Positions 1-11,663 of a stretch of DNA of 64,000 nucleotides are shown here, in pieces. The stretch lies in NCBI RefSeq assembly GCF_002934065.1, contig NZ_CP018049.1:1-64000 (forward strand), given 5' to 3'. The position numbers and the translations under genes were made by a program. The DNA is from Pseudomonas orientalis. GTDB lineage: Bacteria > Pseudomonadota > Gammaproteobacteria > Pseudomonadales > Pseudomonadaceae. Below the pieces are notes generated by a model that saw nothing but the letters and a program-made list of their open reading frames with translations, made no database searches and was not told the DNA's origin. Position 1 is the stretch's first letter; each line of letters starts with the position of its first letter.

Positions 1-38
1 TGTTTTTGCCTCACCGGCTTTCAACTTAGGGGATATCC

Positions 39-1535
39 GTGTCAGTGGAACTTTGGCAGCAGTGCGTGGAGCTTTTGCGCGATGAGCTGCCTGCCCAGCA
101 ATTCAACACCTGGATCCGCCCGCTACAGGTCGAAGCCGAAGGCGACGAGTTGCGTGTCTACGCGCCCAATCGTTTTGTTCTCGACTGGGTCAACGAAAAG
201 TACCTGAGCCGCGTTCTCGAATTGCTCGACGAACACGGCAACGGCATCGCGCCCGTGCTTTCCTTATTAATAGGTAGCAAACGCAGCTCCGCCCCTCGCG
301 CTGCCCCGAATGCGCCATTGGCTGCATCGCAGTCCCAGACTGCACCGGTTGCTGCGACTGTGCCGGCACCCGCCAAATCGTCTGCGCATAAGAATGCTCC
401 GGAGAACGAAGAGCCGTCCCGTGACAGCTTCGATCCCATGGCTGGCGCCAGCTCTCAACAAGCGCCCGTTCGTGCCGAACAGCGCACAGTTCAGGTTGAA
501 GGCGCGCTCAAGCACACCAGCTACCTGAACCGCACCTTTACCTTCGAGAATTTTGTCGAAGGCAAGTCCAACCAGTTGGCCCGTGCGGCTGCCTGGCAAG
601 TGGCCGACAACCCCAAGCACGGTTACAACCCGCTCTTCCTTTATGGCGGCGTCGGCCTGGGTAAAACCCACTTGATGCACGCGGTGGGTAACCACCTGTT
701 GAAGAAGAACCCGAATGCCAAGGTGGTCTACCTGCACTCGGAGCGCTTCGTGGCGGACATGGTCAAGGCCCTGCAACTCAACGCCATCAACGAGTTCAAG
801 CGTTTCTATCGCTCCGTTGATGCGTTGCTGATCGATGACATTCAATTCTTCGCGCGCAAGGAACGTTCCCAGGAAGAATTTTTCCATACGTTCAACGCCC
901 TGCTCGAAGGCGGACAGCAAGTCATCCTCACCAGTGACCGTTATCCAAAAGAAATCGAAGGCCTCGAGGAGCGCCTCAAGTCGCGCTTCGGTTGGGGGCT
1001 GACTGTTGCCGTTGAGCCGCCCGAGCTGGAAACCCGCGTCGCGATCCTGATGAAAAAGGCCGACCAGGCCAAGGTCGATCTGCCCCACGACGCCGCTTTC
1101 TTTATCGCCCAGCGTATTCGTTCCAACGTGCGTGAACTCGAGGGTGCGCTCAAGCGGGTCATTGCGCACTCGCACTTCATGGGGCGCGACATCACCATCG
1201 AGCTGATTCGCGAATCCCTGAAGGACTTGCTGGCGCTTCAGGACAAACTGGTGAGTGTGGATAACATCCAGCGCACCGTTGCCGAGTACTACAAGATCAA
1301 GATTTCCGACTTGCTGTCCAAGCGTCGTTCGCGCTCGGTAGCACGCCCGCGTCAGGTGGCCATGGCCCTTTCCAAGGAGCTGACCAACCACAGCCTGCCG
1401 GAAATCGGTGATGTGTTCGGCGGTCGCGACCACACTACGGTTTTGCACGCGTGCCGCAAGATCAACGAACTTAAGGAATCCGACGCGGATATTCGCGAGG
1501 ACTACAAGAACCTGCTGCGTACACTGACTACCTGA
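39..1535 (+). CDS. dnaA: Chromosomal replication initiator protein DnaA
   Basis: DnaA binds DnaA boxes at oriC as an ATP-dependent oligomer, opens the duplex and recruits the helicase. The protein has 498 residues. An N-terminal DnaB-interaction domain (about 1-80) is followed by an Ala/Pro/Ser-rich linker (about 80-160). The AAA+ core has Walker A GGVGLGKT at 203-210 and Walker B LLIDDIQF at 263-270, and the C-terminal helix-turn-helix carries the DnaA signature [11 protein letters not shown] at 461-471. The GTG start is preceded by AGGGGA. It is the first gene of a dnaA-dnaN-recF-gyrB run, the standard pseudomonad origin-flanking order. The origin should lie upstream, outside the window. 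Confidence 0.99.
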   Translation: MSVELWQQCVELLRDELPAQQFNTWIRPLQVEAEGDELRVYAPNRFVLDWVNEKYLSRVLELLDEHGNGIAPVLSLLIGSKRSSAPRAAPNAPLAASQSQTAPVAATVPAPAKSSAHKNAPENEEPSRDSFDPMAGASSQQAPVRAEQRTVQVEGALKHTSYLNRTFTFENFVEGKSNQLARAAAWQVADNPKHGYNPLFLYGGVGLGKTHLMHAVGNHLLKKNPNAKVVYLHSERFVADMVKALQLNAINEFKRFYRSVDALLIDDIQFFARKERSQEEFFHTFNALLEGGQQVILTSDRYPKEIEGLEERLKSRFGWGLTVAVEPPELETRVAILMKKADQAKVDLPHDAAFFIAQRIRSNVRELEGALKRVIAHSHFMGRDITIELIRESLKDLLALQDKLVSVDNIQRTVAEYYKIKISDLLSKRRSRSVARPRQVAMALSKELTNHSLPEIGDVFGGRDHTTVLHACRKINELKESDADIREDYKNLLRTLTT

Positions 1536-1573
1536 TGCAACCAGCGCAGCTTATTAAGGCAAGGGACTAGACC

Positions 1574-2677
1574 ATGCATTTCACCATTCAACGCGAAGCC
1601 CTGTTGAAACCCCTGCAACTGGTCGCAGGCGTCGTCGAGCGCCGACAGACCTTGCCGGTGCTTTCCAACGTATTACTGGTGGTCGAAGGCCAGCAGTTGT
1701 CCCTGACCGGTACCGATCTGGAAGTCGAACTGGTTGGCCGCGTGCAGCTCGAAGAGCCCGCCGAACCTGGCGAGATCACCGTGCCGGCACGCAAGCTGAT
1801 GGATATCTGCAAGAGCCTGCCGAACGATGCGCTGATCGACATCAAGGTTGATGAATCGAAACTGGTGGTCAAGGCCGGGCGCAGCCGTTTCACCCTCTCC
1901 ACCTTGCCGGCCAACGATTTCCCGACGGTGGAAGAAGGCCCGGGTTCGCTGACCTGCAGCCTGGAGCAGAGCAAGCTGCGTCGCTTGATCGAGCGCACCA
2001 GCTTCGCCATGGCCCAGCAGGACGTGCGCTACTACCTTAATGGCATGCTGCTGGAAGTGTCCGAAGGGATCATTCGCGCGGTCGCCACTGATGGTCACCG
2101 CCTGGCAATGTGTTCGATGCGCGCCGATATCGGCCAGCCGGATCGTCACCAGGTCATCGTGCCGCGTAAAGGTATCCTCGAGTTGGCGCGTTTGCTCACT
2201 GAGCCGGACGGCAACGTCAGCATCGTACTGGGTCAGCACCACATCCGCGCCACGACCGGCGAATTCACCTTTACGTCCAAGCTGGTAGACGGCAAGTTCC
2301 CCGATTACGAGCGGGTGTTGCCCAAGGGCGGTGACAAGCTGGTACTCGGCGACCGCCAGGCCCTGCGTGAAGCGTTCAGCCGTACCGCCATTCTCTCTAA
2401 CGAGAAGTACCGGGGTATACGCCTGCAACTGGCCAATGGTCAGCTGAAGATCCAAGCGAACAACCCGGAACAGGAAGAAGCTGAAGAAGAAGTGGGCGTC
2501 GATTACAACGGCGGCAACCTGGAAATCGGCTTTAACGTGAGCTACCTGTTGGACGTGCTGGGTGTGATGACCACTGAACAGGTTCGCCTGATTCTGTCAG
2601 ACTCCAACAGCAGTGCGCTGGTACAAGAATCCGATAACGACGACTCGGCGTATGTTGTTATGCCGATGCGTCTGTAA
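1574..2677 (+). CDS. dnaN: DNA polymerase III beta subunit (sliding clamp)
   Basis: This is the ring-shaped processivity clamp that tethers DNA polymerase III and other polymerases to DNA. The 367-residue length is normal for the family, and three clamp domains of about 120 residues can be followed. The C-terminus VVMPMRL is the usual beta-clamp ending. The ATG has an AAGGGA ribosome binding site and lies 38 bases after dnaA, which suggests cotranscription with it. The gene shows no truncation or unusual features. Confidence 0.99.
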   Translation: MHFTIQREALLKPLQLVAGVVERRQTLPVLSNVLLVVEGQQLSLTGTDLEVELVGRVQLEEPAEPGEITVPARKLMDICKSLPNDALIDIKVDESKLVVKAGRSRFTLSTLPANDFPTVEEGPGSLTCSLEQSKLRRLIERTSFAMAQQDVRYYLNGMLLEVSEGIIRAVATDGHRLAMCSMRADIGQPDRHQVIVPRKGILELARLLTEPDGNVSIVLGQHHIRATTGEFTFTSKLVDGKFPDYERVLPKGGDKLVLGDRQALREAFSRTAILSNEKYRGIRLQLANGQLKIQANNPEQEEAEEEVGVDYNGGNLEIGFNVSYLLDVLGVMTTEQVRLILSDSNSSALVQESDNDDSAYVVMPMRL

Positions 2678-2697
2678 TCATGCTCAGCAGAAGCTAG

Positions 2698-6223
<3,526 letters not shown>

Positions 6224-6245
6224 TCAGGTAGCTGGGAAAAACAAA

Positions 6246-6274
6246 AAGGCCAACGCTTAGCGTTGGCCTTTTTT
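6246..6274 (+). terminator. Rho-independent terminator after gyrB
   Basis: A perfect 11-bp stem (AAGGCCAACGC / GCGTTGGCCTT) with a 3-base loop is followed by a T run. An A run on the other side means it could also stop transcription coming from the response regulator on the minus strand. Confidence 0.92.
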
Positions 6275-6301
6275 GTGGGCGTTTGTCCTGCACGAAAAAA
6301 A

Positions 6302-6317
6302 TGCTCCACGTGGAACA
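6302..6317. other. parS: parS-like site 3, after gyrB
   Basis: TGCTCCACGTGGAACA differs from the perfect parS palindrome at one base (C for T at position 3). It sits in the short gap between the gyrB terminator and the end of the minus-strand response regulator. It may be a weaker ParB site. Confidence 0.7.
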
Positions 6318-6327
6318 TCATGTTTTT

Positions 6328-7050
6328 TCAGCTTTCAGCCGACGTTGCCACGCTCTCTAGTCGGTATCCGTACCCATAAATAGTCAGCAGCTGCCAGCCT
6401 CTATCGGCCGTCAATCCCAGCTTGTTACGCAAACGGTAGATATGCGTATCCAAAGGTCGGGACGAAACCATTTCTTCATGGGTCCAGAATCGCTCATACA
6501 AATACTCGCGAGAAAGCGGCCGCGCCAGGTTGGCAAACAGGCAACTGGCCAAGCGGTATTCCCGTTCAGTGAGGTTGATCGGTTTACCGGCACGGGTGAC
6601 GGTCAGCTCGGCATCATCGAATGTCAGGTCGTTGAAACATTGGATTTCATTACCCGCGGACTTTTGCAGCCCATGTCGACGCAGGACAGCGGCCACGCGG
6701 GCCTTGAGTTCGTTAGGTCGGAAAGGTTTGCTGACGTAATCGTCTGCTCCGCTGTTGAGTGCCGTGACAATATCGCTCTCAGCATCGCGGCTGGTCAGCA
6801 TGATCACGGCCGGTGGTGATTCCATGTGCTCGCGAGTCCAGCGCAGTAACGCGATTCCACTGATATCCGGAAGTTGCCAGTCGAGTATCAGCAGGTCGAA
6901 GGTTTCACGGCGCAGTTGGCGCAGCAGGTCTTCACCGCGCTCAAAGCAATGCAGGGACCAGGGCTGTTCCGATGTGCCGGGAATCTGTCGCAGTGTCTGT
7001 TCCACCCGTCTCAATTCGGCGGGTTCATCGTCCAGTATTGCGACGCGCAT
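6328..7050 (-). CDS. OmpR-family DNA-binding response regulator
   Basis: This is a cytoplasmic two-component transcription factor of 240 residues. The receiver domain (about 1-120) has the acidic pair near residues 7-8, the phospho-acceptor Asp57 in LILDWQLPD, and the conserved Lys in DYVSKPFRPNEL. The C-terminal winged helix (about 140-230) has LTEREYRLASCLFANLARP. The start has AAGGA at a good distance. It is divergent from the CHASE2 sensor kinase at 7422, with a 340-base shared region between them. That makes the kinase its likely partner, although the two are not in one operon. The regulated genes cannot be read from the sequence. Confidence 0.93.
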   Translation of the reverse strand: MRVAILDDEPAELRRVEQTLRQIPGTSEQPWSLHCFERGEDLLRQLRRETFDLLILDWQLPDISGIALLRWTREHMESPPAVIMLTSRDAESDIVTALNSGADDYVSKPFRPNELKARVAAVLRRHGLQKSAGNEIQCFNDLTFDDAELTVTRAGKPINLTEREYRLASCLFANLARPLSREYLYERFWTHEEMVSSRPLDTHIYRLRNKLGLTADRGWQLLTIYGYGYRLESVATSAES

Positions 7051-7365
7051 GAATGGGTCCTTCCTGCAAAGATACGGCAGCTCACTCAGAGGCTACTTGT
7101 GCGAATACCCGCCTCTGAATCTGAATAATTATGGTCGGATACAACGAATTTCCAATCTGCGGATACGCTGATATCAAAGCACGGTAACCCATCGACGAAA
7201 GTCTTCGGCGCCCAGAGAGAAAGATACCGGCTCCCGGCTATGAGGAAAAGGATCGATGTACGGTATGGTGATTACTTGATACTCCAATACCACAGAAATT
7301 AGCTTCACCGGTTTCAGCACCCCTGCTGCGCTTGAGCGTAACCACCTGGAGGGAGACCGGGGCTT
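7051..7365. other. Intergenic region between divergent regulator and kinase
   Basis: About 315 bases separate the response regulator start from the short leader frame before the kinase. It is somewhat AT-richer than the flanking genes and must hold two divergent promoters. I could not assign clear -35/-10 pairs or direct-repeat operator half-sites with confidence, and no REP copy lies here. Confidence 0.5.
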
Positions 7366-7425
7366 ATGACTTTTTCACCTGATGATCGTCGATGCCCTGG
7401 CGTGCCTGCGGCGGTGGCCCTGTGA
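7366..7425 (+). CDS. Possible 19-residue leader peptide coupled to the kinase
   Basis: An ATG preceded by GGAGGGA (spacing about 11) opens a 19-codon frame. Its TGA stop overlaps the GTG start of the sensor kinase (GTGA). The kinase GTG itself has only a weak GGTGG upstream, so translation of the short frame could feed ribosomes to it. The peptide has no recognisable motif and could equally be the remnant of a lost upstream gene or a chance frame. Confidence is low. Confidence 0.35.
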   Translation: MTFSPDDRRCPGVPAAVAL

Positions 7426-9710
7426 AACTTTGGGGCAAGGCCGAAAAACGCCAACCCACGCGAGCGCAACTGCTGTTTCACGGGCTGGTGCGGGAGTGGT
7501 TGTTGATCGGCCTGGTATTGCTGCCCCTCACTGGATACTTGTCCTTGAGCCCGGGCCTGGCCCTCAATAACCCGCTCTATGACAGCCTGCGCCGGTTAAC
7601 TCCGTTGCCGGTAGACCCGCGCATTGTGTTGGTGACCATTGACGCGCCAAGCCTGGAAGAACTTGGCCCATGGCCTTGGCCGCGCAATGTGCATGCGGAC
7701 CTGATCGAGCGCCTCAGTGCCGCGCAGCCGGCGGGCATCCTGTTCAATGTGCTTTTCAGTGAGTCTGGCGAAGGTGTGGGTGATCAACGATTGGCCAACG
7801 CCGTGTGCAAGGCGGGAAATGTATTGCTGCCCATCGTGATAGATAGCAGCGCCCGGTCCGGGCAGACGGGGAAGCCATTGTCGCCCTTGCTCAGGTGCGC
7901 GAAAGGCATCGGGCATATTAATGTCGAATCGGATAACGATGGTGTCGTGCGCAGTCTGTATTTGCGTGAGGGCCCGCCGGAAAACGCGCTCCCACAGCTG
8001 GCCTGGCTGGCATTCACGTTGAATGGGCAAATATCAGGGATGCCCGGCATGCCTCAAGAGCCCGGTAATCAACAGTGGCATCAGGAGTATCAAGTTCGCG
8101 TTCCTTTCACCTCTGCGGATGACCGCTTCCCAAGCGTTTCCTATGTCAGCGTACTGCGTGGCGAGGTATCTCCAGAATGGCTGCGCGGTCGACTGATTCT
8201 GGTTGGCGCCACAGCTTACGGGATGGGCGAAAATTTCGTTACGCCGCTTTCCTCGACTCGCTCGACAGCGGGTGTGGAGATCCAGGCCAATGTGCTCAAT
8301 GGCTTGCTGCAAGGGCGCAGTATTGTCGATTTTCCTGGTTGGTTGGCGGCGCTGATGGCGACTTTCCTGGTTGCACTATTGCTGGGCCTGCTGCTGTATC
8401 GCCCGCGTTACGCACTATGGATGACCCTGGGCGGCATGGCCACCTCGATACTCGGTTCGTGGGTGCTGCTGAGCCTGGGGCACTGGTGGTCCCCTGCGGC
8501 CTGCCTGATTGGTTTGCTGCTCAGCTACCTGATCTGGAACTGGCGACGTCTGAGTGTGATTCTCGCCTACTTCGGCTGGGAACTCGCCCGCCTGGATAAC
8601 GAACCCAAAGTCTTGCCAGAGCGGCGTCGTGCGCCTGCCAGCAAGGGCGATGTGCTGCAAGGACGGATCTTTGCCCTCGAGCAGGCGGTCAGTCGCACGC
8701 GCGATACACGACGCTTTATGGCGGATGGACTGGAATGCCTGCCGGTCGCGACGCTGATTACCGACCCCCGAGGCAGCATTCTGTTGGCCAATCGCGTTGC
8801 TCGTGAGGTATTTGCCAATGACCTGGTGCGCGAAAACCTCCTCGAACAGCTCGCCGACCTCGGTTACCCGCCGCTGCATAATGGCGTGCGCCCTGCCCTG
8901 TCCGAACTGGAGCTGGTCGAGTTTCGCGATATCCACCAGCGCAGCTTGCGTATGGAGCTTGCGCCCCTGCTGCCGGCTGAAGGTGACATCGCCCTTGGTT
9001 GGCTGCTGAGCCTCACGGATTTAAGCAAGGAACGCGAAGCCCAACAGCATCGCGAAACCATGCTGCGCTTCCTCTCCCATGACCTGCGTGCGCCGCATTC
9101 GGCAATCCTCGCCCTGTTGGATCTGCATGAGAGTGAATCGCCCGTGTTCGGCCAGATCGAACAACAGGTCCGCCGTGCGTTGAGCCTCACCGAGTCCTTT
9201 GTGCAACTGGCGAAAGCGGAGGCTGATGGTTACCACTTCCAACCTACCCTGTTTGCCATGCTGGTGATGGACGCTTTCGATCAAGTCGCGGTTATCGCCC
9301 AGCTCAAGGGTATCCACCTGGTTCACGATCTGGATGAAGCGGATGAAGGCATGGTGAACGCCGATCAATCGCTGCTCACCCGAGCGTTATTCAATGTGCT
9401 GGAAAATGCCATCAAGTATTCATCCTCGGGTACCACCGTCAGATTGAGGCACAGCACTGTAGAGGGCTGGTTGGAATGTCGTATCAGTGACCAAGGGCCG
9501 GGAATTGCTGCGGCGGACCTGCCCGAACTGTTCAGCCAGTATCGGCGTTTTGAGTCTGCGCAGGGCAGCGAGGGTTTGGGACTGGGACTGAGCATGGTCA
9601 AAGCGGTCGTAGAGCGTCACAAGGGCCACATTGGTTGCGAGAGCGTTGTAGGAAAAGGCACCACCTTTACCTTGCAACTGCCGTTATTGGAAGATCCCTT
9701 CGGGAACTGA
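7422..9710 (+). CDS. CHASE2-domain sensor histidine kinase
   Basis: This is a membrane-bound sensor kinase of 762 residues from the GTG at 7422. An in-frame ATG at 7392 would add ten residues but has no ribosome binding site. Order of parts: an N-terminal transmembrane helix, a periplasmic CHASE2 sensor domain (roughly 40-290), three closely spaced transmembrane helices, a PAS-like region, a HisKA box with SHDLRAP (phospho-acceptor His553), then a HATPase domain with N box NVLENAIKYS, G1 DQGPGI and G2 GLGLGLSMVKAV. All catalytic motifs are intact. The divergent OmpR-type regulator at 6328 is the likely partner. The signal sensed is unknown. Confidence 0.93.
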   Translation: MKLWGKAEKRQPTRAQLLFHGLVREWLLIGLVLLPLTGYLSLSPGLALNNPLYDSLRRLTPLPVDPRIVLVTIDAPSLEELGPWPWPRNVHADLIERLSAAQPAGILFNVLFSESGEGVGDQRLANAVCKAGNVLLPIVIDSSARSGQTGKPLSPLLRCAKGIGHINVESDNDGVVRSLYLREGPPENALPQLAWLAFTLNGQISGMPGMPQEPGNQQWHQEYQVRVPFTSADDRFPSVSYVSVLRGEVSPEWLRGRLILVGATAYGMGENFVTPLSSTRSTAGVEIQANVLNGLLQGRSIVDFPGWLAALMATFLVALLLGLLLYRPRYALWMTLGGMATSILGSWVLLSLGHWWSPAACLIGLLLSYLIWNWRRLSVILAYFGWELARLDNEPKVLPERRRAPASKGDVLQGRIFALEQAVSRTRDTRRFMADGLECLPVATLITDPRGSILLANRVAREVFANDLVRENLLEQLADLGYPPLHNGVRPALSELELVEFRDIHQRSLRMELAPLLPAEGDIALGWLLSLTDLSKEREAQQHRETMLRFLSHDLRAPHSAILALLDLHESESPVFGQIEQQVRRALSLTESFVQLAKAEADGYHFQPTLFAMLVMDAFDQVAVIAQLKGIHLVHDLDEADEGMVNADQSLLTRALFNVLENAIKYSSSGTTVRLRHSTVEGWLECRISDQGPGIAAADLPELFSQYRRFESAQGSEGLGLGLSMVKAVVERHKGHIGCESVVGKGTTFTLQLPLLEDPFGN

Positions 9711-9757
9711 AGTGCAGATTTCTCCACTTATGAGGTCTGACAACCTGGAGCTTTTCC

Positions 9758-10024
9758 ATGAAAGAAATAAACCCGCAATTTAACTTTCCAACTAGTGGCC
9801 CTTCAATCAACAGTGATCCTCAACCGGCATCGAAAACCACGATAAAAAATGTAGATGAAGCCCGCGGATACGTAGCGGCGTTAGGACTTCGCTACCAGGA
9901 TCAGTTCTCGTCTGCATCAGCTGGCCTTGCGGAAAAAATGGGCAAGGGGCAACTTGATGAAGACAGCTATCTGCTGCTGACGAGCGCTATGGTTGATGCC
10001 AGCCGGGTGGCACTGGCGAGGTAG
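9758..10024 (+). CDS. Small hypothetical protein, 88 residues
   Basis: I do not recognise this protein. It is preceded by a GGAG ribosome binding site and followed by a strong terminator, which supports a real gene. The first 30 residues are rich in Asn, Pro and Ser and probably disordered. The rest is amphipathic and likely helical (VDEARGYVAALGLRYQDQF and after). There is no signal peptide, membrane helix or cysteine. It lies 47 bases after the kinase and may be cotranscribed with it. Confidence 0.7.
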   Translation: MKEINPQFNFPTSGPSINSDPQPASKTTIKNVDEARGYVAALGLRYQDQFSSASAGLAEKMGKGQLDEDSYLLLTSAMVDASRVALAR

Positions 10025-10057
10025 ACGATAGTCAGTACGCGCCGACGCCAGACGTCT

Positions 10058-10097
10058 AAAAAAATGCCCCACATCACTGATGCGGGGCATTTTTTTA
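10058..10097 (+). terminator. Rho-independent terminator after the 88-residue gene
   Basis: An A run, the arms GCCCC / GGGGC with an inner CATC / GATG pairing, and a seven-T run form a classic hairpin. The symmetric A and T runs allow bidirectional use. Confidence 0.9.
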
Positions 10098-10257
10098 AAA
10101 GATGTAGCGCCATTCCGAGAAAGGTGCCTGTAACAGGCAACGCTGTGACAGAAAAACTTATGCACTTTTTACGTGATTTTATGAGTTTGGGAAATATGCA
10201 ATGAAATCAGCTTCTTGTGACCATAAAAGCGCCACTCGACGGAAAATCATACACAGG

Positions 10258-10266
10258 TTATCCACA
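10258..10266 (+). promoter_or_regulatory. Perfect DnaA box in intergenic DNA
   Basis: TTATCCACA is the consensus high-affinity DnaA box. It lies a few bases past the 3' end of the minus-strand acyltransferase, about 10 kb from dnaA. The surrounding 170 bases are AT-rich and hold no gene. Whether DnaA binds here is not known. Confidence 0.5.
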
Positions 10267-10271
10267 GTTCA

Positions 10272-11042
10272 TTAGATCACTGGTGTATCGATCACCACCG
10301 GCTCCGGCGGCAATGAGCCCATGGCCCGTTGCTGCGCTTCATTCCATGCCGCAGCGCGGTCATTCAACGCGGCAATCGCGCGTGGGCCTTCGCCTTCTGC
10401 GTACATGGGTTCGCCGATCACCACGGTAATGGTGCCTGCGCGTTTGGCCCAGCCGGTCTTGGGCCAGAACTTGCCGGCGTTATGGGCAATCGGCAACACC
10501 GGCAGGTGGGCGTTGACCGCCAATGCAGTGCCGCCTCGCGAGAATTTGCCTACGGTGCCATAAGGCACACGCGTACCTTCGGGAAAGATCAGCACCCAAA
10601 CGCCATCCTTGAGCAACTCGTCGCCCTTCTTGGCGACATGCTTGAGCGCCGCCTTGGGATTATCACGGTCGATCGCAATCGGACGCAGCATCGCCATGGC
10701 CCAGCCAAAGAACGGTACATACAGCAGTTCACGCTTGAGCACCTGGCTCAGGGGTGAAAAGTACGCCGAGAGGAAGAATGTTTCCCAGGTGCTCTGATGG
10801 TTCGACAGAATCACGCAGGGCTGCTCCGGGACGTTTTCCGCGCCCTTGATCTCGAAGCGGATGCCCAGGAACACCTTGGACAGCCACAGCGCACAGCGGC
10901 ACCAATACACATTGATAAAGCGATAGCGCGCCTTGAACGGCAGGAAAGGTGCAATAAAAAAGCTCAGGGTGCACCAGAGAAACGAACTGGTGCCCAGCAG
11001 CAGGTAAAAGAAAAAGGTTCTGATGGCCTGCAAGATCGACAT
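10272..11042 (-). CDS. 1-acyl-sn-glycerol-3-phosphate acyltransferase (PlsC family)
   Basis: This inner-membrane acyltransferase transfers an acyl chain to lysophosphatidic acid to make phosphatidic acid. From the ATG at 11042 it has 256 residues; a longer upstream frame exists but matches no family member. It has an N-terminal hydrophobic helix, the acyl-transfer motif NHQSTWE (the HX4D/E box), the substrate-binding FPEGTR and the late motif VLPIAHNAG. It lies 82 bases downstream of gmhB and is probably the last gene of glyQ-glyS-gmhB-plsC. Pseudomonads have several PlsC paralogues, so the substrate preference is uncertain. Confidence 0.93.
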   Translation of the reverse strand: MSILQAIRTFFFYLLLGTSSFLWCTLSFFIAPFLPFKARYRFINVYWCRCALWLSKVFLGIRFEIKGAENVPEQPCVILSNHQSTWETFFLSAYFSPLSQVLKRELLYVPFFGWAMAMLRPIAIDRDNPKAALKHVAKKGDELLKDGVWVLIFPEGTRVPYGTVGKFSRGGTALAVNAHLPVLPIAHNAGKFWPKTGWAKRAGTITVVIGEPMYAEGEGPRAIAALNDRAAAWNEAQQRAMGSLPPEPVVIDTPVI

Positions 11043-11124
11043 GGCGGCATTTACCGTTGCGGGACACGGCCCGCCTGTTAAAAGCGCACTCCCGAACAAT
11101 CCCTGGTCAGGAAGTCGAGGGCGG

Positions 11125-11661
11125 CTAGTTGTTGATAAGTTCTGCGGCAACCGCCGCCAGATCGTCAAAAATCAAAGTGCCTACCGGCAGGTTTTTCGCC
11201 TGGGTCTTTTCGCCTTTCCCGGTCTTTACCAAAACTGGCTGAGAGTCGACGGCTTTGGCCGCCTCCAGGTCACCGAGACTGTCCCCGACGAACCATATCC
11301 CAGCCAAGGGCACCTTGTAATGTTCTGCAATAGTTTTCAGCATGCCAGGCTTGGGTTTGCGGCAAGCGCAGCCCTCATCCGGCCCGTGGGGGCAGTAAAC
11401 CACCAGCCCCACCTCACCGCCCTGCTCGGCCACCAGCTTGCGCAAGCGCGCGTGCATGGCGTCCAGGGTGGAGATGTCGTAATAACCGCGGGCGATGCCG
11501 GACTGGTTAGTGGCGATGGCCACTGTCCAGCCGGCTTTGCTCAACTGCGCGATGGCCTCGATCGAACCGGGCAGTGGAATCCATTCCTCCACCGACTTGA
11601 TGTAAGCGTCGGAGTCGTAATTGATCACCCCGTCCCGATCGAGAATCAGCAGTTTCAACAT
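11125..11661 (-). CDS. gmhB: D-glycero-beta-D-manno-heptose 1,7-bisphosphate 7-phosphatase
   Basis: GmhB removes the 7-phosphate in ADP-heptose synthesis for the LPS inner core. The 178-residue protein is a HAD phosphatase with the nucleophile motif LILDRDGVIN at the N-terminus, the Thr motif region ATNQSG and a four-residue zinc site in CPHGPDEGCACRKP. KPKPGM and VGDSLGDLEAA complete the fold. It starts 2 bases after the end of glyS, the arrangement usual in Pseudomonas. Confidence 0.95.
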   Translation of the reverse strand: MLKLLILDRDGVINYDSDAYIKSVEEWIPLPGSIEAIAQLSKAGWTVAIATNQSGIARGYYDISTLDAMHARLRKLVAEQGGEVGLVVYCPHGPDEGCACRKPKPGMLKTIAEHYKVPLAGIWFVGDSLGDLEAAKAVDSQPVLVKTGKGEKTQAKNLPVGTLIFDDLAAVAAELINN

Positions 11662-11663
11662 GA

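Noticed and set aside
1..38. Origin of replication within the window
   Set aside because: Only 38 bases precede dnaA, with no DnaA boxes or AT-rich unwinding element; oriC should lie further left.
7392..7421. Upstream ATG of the sensor kinase
   Set aside because: No ribosome binding site; the GTG at 7422 fits the overlap with the leader frame better, although the choice is not certain.
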